Shown here: one piece after another, positions 5,915-7,786 of the stretch | How positions within the stretch are numbered: position 1 is the first letter of the stretch | Layout of the letters: every line of letters begins with the position of its first letter | The notes under the pieces: model-generated | What the model was told of the DNA's origin: nothing | The model's input: the letters and a program-made list of their open reading frames with translations, nothing else | The model's database searches: none | Program-made: the position numbers and the translations under genes | NCBI GenBank assembly: GCA_016783285.1 | Contig: JADHWW010000087.1 | Coordinates: 1 to 7,786, forward strand | Origin: Anaerolineae bacterium | GTDB taxonomy: Bacteria > Chloroflexota > Anaerolineae > B4-G1 | Reading direction: 5' to 3' | Length of the DNA: 7,786 bases

Positions 5915-6775
5915 ATGAAAAGAAGCACGCTGTTGCTACTATCACTCTCTTTGATCGCCGTGCCGATATTGGCTTGCTCAGTTCCGCAGGTGGCGACGCC
6001 CATCCCGGCTGCGCCCACGCCCGAGCCGCCGGTGGCGACACCGGAACTGCCCACGCCCACACTTGAGCCGCCGGCAGCAACACCGGAACCGCCTACATCC
6101 ACACCCGAACTACCGGCCACCACCACCGAGCCGGAGCCAACGTCAACGCGCATCCAGTTTGAGCCAGGCGCGATGTCGGCGACCGTGACGGGCCACATTG
6201 GGCAGAACGATATCCATCACTACGTACTCCGCGCGTTGGCGGGCCAGACGATGGAAGTAATCATCACATCGCCGAACAATGACGTTCTCTTGACCGTCTA
6301 TGGAGCGGATGGGGTTGTTCTCAAGAGGCACGCGGTCGGTGACCCCGAGTGGCGGGGCGAGTTACCTTCCACACAAGATTACTTTATCAATGCCGTCTCG
6401 GTCGGAGAGGAGACGGACTATGAACTGGCAGTGACGATTGGTGCACTGGAGCCTGAACCAACCCGCATCCAATTCGAGCCGGGTGCCACGTCGGCCACCA
6501 TAGAGGGTAAACTGGAGCAGCCCGGCGCCTCCGATCGCTACGTGCTCCGTGCACTGCGCGGTCAAAGGATGGTCGTACACGTTACGTCGGCGGAGTGGGC
6601 GGTTGACATAGAGGTCGAAGGGGAGGACGGATCGTTTTGGAGTGTGCCGTTCGTCGAAAGCACTTTGACGATTGAGGAGTTACCCGCGACACAAGACTAC
6701 ATCATCACGCTGACGACAGCGGCCACCGCCGGAACGACCGACTACACAATGGAGGTGAGCATTCCTCCGCCGTAG
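5915..6775 (+). CDS. Secreted lipoprotein with Pro/Thr-rich linker and two PPC-like repeats
   Basis: The protein has 286 residues. Its first 20 residues form a lipoprotein signal peptide ending in PILA|C, so Cys21 should be lipidated and the protein held on the outer face of the membrane. Residues 22-78 are a Pro/Thr/Glu-rich linker. Then come two homologous beta domains, at about 79-176 and 184-285. Each opens with RIQFEPGA(M/T)SAT, has YVLRAL about 20 residues on, and ends with an LP(S/A)TQDY(F/I)I strand followed by TDY(E/T)(L/M). This matches the bacterial pre-peptidase C-terminal (PPC)-like beta-sandwich pattern, often found in secreted proteins as a binding or stability module. No catalytic domain is attached, so the function is unknown. 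GGAGGAGG (5901-5908) lies six bases before ATG 5915. Low sequence divergence between the two domains suggests an internal duplication. Confidence 0.85.
   Translation: MKRSTLLLLSLSLIAVPILACSVPQVATPIPAAPTPEPPVATPELPTPTLEPPAATPEPPTSTPELPATTTEPEPTSTRIQFEPGAMSATVTGHIGQNDIHHYVLRALAGQTMEVIITSPNNDVLLTVYGADGVVLKRHAVGDPEWRGELPSTQDYFINAVSVGEETDYELAVTIGALEPEPTRIQFEPGATSATIEGKLEQPGASDRYVLRALRGQRMVVHVTSAEWAVDIEVEGEDGSFWSVPFVESTLTIEELPATQDYIITLTTAATAGTTDYTMEVSIPPP
6017..6145 (+). repeat. Degenerate 42-bp repeat encoding the PT-rich linker of the lipoprotein
   Basis: Three successive copies of about 14 residues, TPEPPVATPELPTP, TLEPPAATPEPPTS and TPELPATTTEPEPTS, encode an extended surface spacer. Third codon positions have diverged more than the protein pattern, so the repeat is old or kept by selection on the Pro/Thr content. 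Confidence 0.7.
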
Positions 6776-6803
6776 ACGGCCAGAGAAGCGCGACAAACCA
6801 ATC

Positions 6804-6872
6804 AGGAGGTGATACTGGACACTTGTGTTACAATCAGGGAAATCCACACTATCATATTGACAAACAAGGAGG
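6804..6872 (+). promoter_or_regulatory. Leader of the thiolase-like gene: weak extended -10 and two ribosome-site sequences
   Basis: TGTTACAAT (6826-6834) is an extended -10 match with no good -35 at the right distance; a start near 6841 would give a leader of about 40 bases. AAGGAGG (6866-6872) sits eight bases before ATG 6881 and clearly serves the thiolase-like gene. A second, perfect anti-SD match, AGGAGGTGAT (6804-6813), lies upstream with no convincing start codon behind it. Confidence 0.4.
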
Positions 6873-6880
6873 CACAGAGT

Positions 6881-7786
6881 ATGATCAGAGAAGTTGCCAT
6901 CGTGGGGGCCGGGTGGAGCGGCTTCCGTTCCATCACCCCCGACCTGTCGTACAAAGAACTGATGTACGAGGCCGCAGTGCAGGCGTACAAGGAGGCTGGG
7001 ATTGACCCCCGCCGGGACGTGGACAGTTTCGTCACCGTGGCCGAGGACTATAACGAGGGCACCAGCATCTTTGACGAGTACGTGCCCGACCAACTGGGCG
7101 CGCTGTACCGTCCCGTCCAGACCATCGCCGGCGAGGGCATCCACGGCCTGGCGGCGGCCGTGATGCAGATCCTCACCGGCAAGTTCGACGTCATCGTCGT
7201 CGAGGGACACAGCAAGGCGTCCAACATCCTCACCCTGCCCTACATCCTGGCCTTTGCCTTTGACCCAGTCTTTAACCGGCCGCTTGCTGCCCATCCCTAC
7301 TACGTGGCGGGGATGGAGATGCGGCGCTACATGGCCGAGACCGGGACGACTCACCGGGAGTGCGCCTGCGTGGCCGCCAAGAACCGCAGCAACGCGCTGC
7401 TCAATCCACTGGCCGGATACGGGGCCGCCGTCTCCGCAGACGACGTGCTGGCCTCCGAGCCGGTGGCCGAGCCGCTGACCCGGCTGGAGTGCGCCGGACA
7501 CAGCGACGGGGCCATCGTCTTTGTGCTGGCCTCTGGCGAGACCGCCCGCGCCCTCACCGATACACCCATCTGGGTGCGCGGCGTGGGGTGGGCCAACGAC
7601 ACCTTCTGGATGGAGAGCCGTCCCTGGGGCCAGGCACGCTACGCCCGCGATGCTGGTCGCATGGCCTACCGCACCGCCGGCATCAAGAGTCCACGGGCAG
7701 AGATAGACTTTGCCGAGGTGGACGACACCTTCGCCTACAAGGAATTGCAACACCTGGAAGCGTTGGGGCTGTGTCCGCCGGGCGCT
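6881..7786 (+). CDS. Thiolase-like (SCP2-thiolase family) protein lacking the usual active-site cysteine, partial
   Basis: The frame is open to the window end (302 codons), so the C terminus is missing. It matches the thiolase-fold family annotated as acetyl-CoA acetyltransferase or SCP2-type thiolase: an N-terminal REVAIVGAG strand, LMYEAAVQAYKEAGI (27-41), DVIVVEGHSKAS (103-114), then the family stretch MRRYMAETGTT plus KNRSNALLNP, and SDGAIVFVL. Where active thiolases carry the nucleophilic Cys of the CxSG motif, this protein reads EGIHG (85-89), placing Gly86 at the Cys position. The later HDCF-type catalytic motif is DDTF (281-284). Condensing or thiolytic activity is therefore doubtful. 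Such members may pair with an active thiolase or a DUF35-type OB-fold partner, as in archaeal acetoacetyl-CoA thiolase and BbsAB-type systems; partners would lie beyond the window. ATG 6881 is fixed by AAGGAGG eight bases upstream. Confidence 0.85.
   Translation, partial: MIREVAIVGAGWSGFRSITPDLSYKELMYEAAVQAYKEAGIDPRRDVDSFVTVAEDYNEGTSIFDEYVPDQLGALYRPVQTIAGEGIHGLAAAVMQILTGKFDVIVVEGHSKASNILTLPYILAFAFDPVFNRPLAAHPYYVAGMEMRRYMAETGTTHRECACVAAKNRSNALLNPLAGYGAAVSADDVLASEPVAEPLTRLECAGHSDGAIVFVLASGETARALTDTPIWVRGVGWANDTFWMESRPWGQARYARDAGRMAYRTAGIKSPRAEIDFAEVDDTFAYKELQHLEALGLCPPGA

Noticed and set aside
6857..6885. TTGACA, 17 bases, TATGAT: a near-perfect promoter match
   Set aside because: The -10 overlaps the ATG of the thiolase-like gene, so transcription would start inside the coding region and lose the clear AAGGAGG site. 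Probably chance.
6680..7753. Long minus-strand open frame of 357 codons opposite the thiolase-like gene
   Set aside because: It is the GC-rich antisense shadow of a gene with clear family similarity and has no recognisable domain of its own.

Overview
The window is GC-rich bacterial DNA with densely packed genes on both strands. The mix of families points to a Chloroflexota-type bacterium, probably from an environmental or metagenome assembly: an FHA-winged-helix regulator, a PknB-like kinase with a DNRLRE-like ectodomain, Uma2 and Rpn/YhgA nuclease-fold proteins, a Pro/Thr-rich lipoprotein, and a thiolase-like protein. The taxon is inferred from gene content only; no rRNA or marker gene is present.

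Layout. Positions 1-258 hold the middle of an ATP sulfurylase gene (sat, plus strand). It runs straight into the truncated 3' side of a secreted Kelch-repeat gene (minus strand, start 887), so both genes lose their 3' ends at one junction. Positions 888-1371 hold no convincing gene but carry three structures: an 8-codon mini-ORF with a good ribosome site, four contiguous 11-bp direct repeats (1068-1111), and a 201-bp nested palindrome (1162-1362). Then, all on the minus strand, come an FHA + winged-helix regulator (1372-1977), an Rpn/YhgA-type nuclease gene interrupted by an early TGA (2175-3233), and a membrane Ser/Thr kinase (3382-4962). A short divergent region (4963-5176) separates these from three plus-strand genes: a Uma2-family protein (5177-5869), a PT-rich lipoprotein with two PPC-like repeats (5915-6775), and a thiolase-like gene that runs off the window end (6881-7786).

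How the genes may work together. The kinase can phosphorylate Thr residues, FHA domains bind phospho-Thr, and OmpR/PhoB-type winged helices typically bind 11-bp direct repeats. Kinase, FHA-winged-helix regulator, an 11-bp repeat array and a secreted Kelch gene therefore form a plausible outside-to-promoter signalling route, with the decaying Rpn gene lying between kinase and regulator. This is a hypothesis from gene order and families, not a demonstrated system. The sat/Kelch junction could be a real deletion or an assembly chimera, so any reading of the left end depends on that question.
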